This document shows, in pieces, positions 5,779-6,106 of a stretch of 6,106 nucleotides of DNA (position 1 is its first letter; each line of letters opens with the position of its first letter). The stretch is from an uncultured Dyadobacter sp. Its GTDB lineage: Bacteria; Bacteroidota; Bacteroidia; Cytophagales; Spirosomataceae. Position numbers and translations under genes: made by a program. Below the pieces are notes generated by a model. That model had not been told where the DNA came from and made no database searches. It saw only the letters and a list, made by a program, of their open reading frames with translations. The stretch spans positions 1-6,106 of the forward strand of contig CAMLNK010000274.1 of the NCBI GenBank assembly GCA_946481035.1, written 5' to 3'.

Positions 5779-6106
5779 ATGAGCTCTTGCCCAATCGCAT
5801 AACATTTATCTGCTATTTCAGGGTTTCAATATGGAATATGTGCTCCAAATTGCTACTTTGCGATGTTTTTATAGCATGTTGTATCGGCATTGGCGACACT
5901 TAATTTCTACCAAAAGGTGAAGGATGACCCAAGCGGCTTGCAGGGTCTTTGGGAAAAAGAGTTTGAAGCAAAGTCCCTGTGGGGAAACAGGATATTTTGT
6001 TTCACGTTTGCTGTTTGTTATCCATCCACCTCGCTCCTCTATTACCTGAATGGCAATCCCAATTATCAGTCTATTTTCCTGATACAAATTACTTGTAGCA
6101 GCCTGG
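5779..6106. other. AT-richer region without a supported gene
   Basis: The base composition is visibly more AT-rich than the coding part of the window, and short frames on both strands lack family patterns. It contains one imperfect hairpin (5965-6003) and one plus-strand frame open from 5875 to the right edge. No exact TAnnTTTG element was found. It is probably intergenic sequence or gene remains ahead of a gene outside the window. Confidence 0.5.

Noticed and set aside
5924..6049. 41-residue plus-strand ORF preceded by a purine-rich GGTGAAGG
   Set aside because: The upstream purines are suggestive, but the peptide is short and unrecognised, and organisms of this type rarely depend on such a site.
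5869..6087. 72-residue minus-strand ORF
   Set aside because: It has a non-ATG start, no recognisable domain, no ribosome site, and an AT-rich low-support context.
1..6106. CRISPR array, tRNA, rRNA, insertion sequence or phage genes
   Set aside because: No spaced repeat series, cloverleaf-like sequence, transposase motif or flanking terminal repeats were seen on either strand.

Overview
The window is best read as a chromosomal stress-response locus from a Bacteroidota bacterium, probably of the Cytophagales (Dyadobacter/Spirosoma-like). That placement is an inference from four things: tandem-domain universal stress proteins of Bacteroidota type, a FixH-like protein ending of the form found in that phylum, promoter-like elements matching TAnnTTTG, and mostly weak or absent Shine-Dalgarno sequences. 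I see no rRNA, tRNA, CRISPR array, insertion sequence or phage gene.

Layout, left to right. (1) Positions 1-635, plus strand: the 3' part of a two-domain universal stress protein (Usp) gene, cut by the window edge. (2) Positions 663-683: a hairpin that can terminate transcription on both strands, between convergent units. (3) Positions 703-2893, minus strand: a compact four-gene unit, transcribed as two-domain Usp (2893-2048), small BON-domain protein (2018-1782), second two-domain Usp (1778-957), and an 80-residue protein resembling the periplasmic half of FixH (945-703). A TAnnTTTG element lies at 2948-2955. (4) Positions 3010-4191, minus strand: a zinc alcohol dehydrogenase of the AdhP type, followed by a possible 38-codon small ORF. 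(5) Positions 4192-4423: a divergent regulatory region holding an FNR/CRP-like palindrome at 4332-4347. (6) Positions 4424-5266, plus strand: a fourth two-domain Usp. (7) Positions 5290-5605: a secreted small-repeat protein gene broken by two single-base frameshifts in A-tracts. (8) Positions 5563-5778: a small two-helix membrane protein. (9) Positions 5779-6106: AT-richer sequence with no gene I can support.

The four Usps, the BON protein, AdhP, the FixH trace and the FNR-type palindrome suggest a module answering to low oxygen, redox or energy stress. AdhP would handle NADH/alcohol balance and the Usps would bind nucleotides as sensors or effectors. This is an inference from gene content and one candidate operator. 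The parts belong to known families. The less ordinary features are the anchorless FixH-like protein, the uneven loss of ATP-binding motifs among the Usp domains, and the frameshifted secreted-protein gene.
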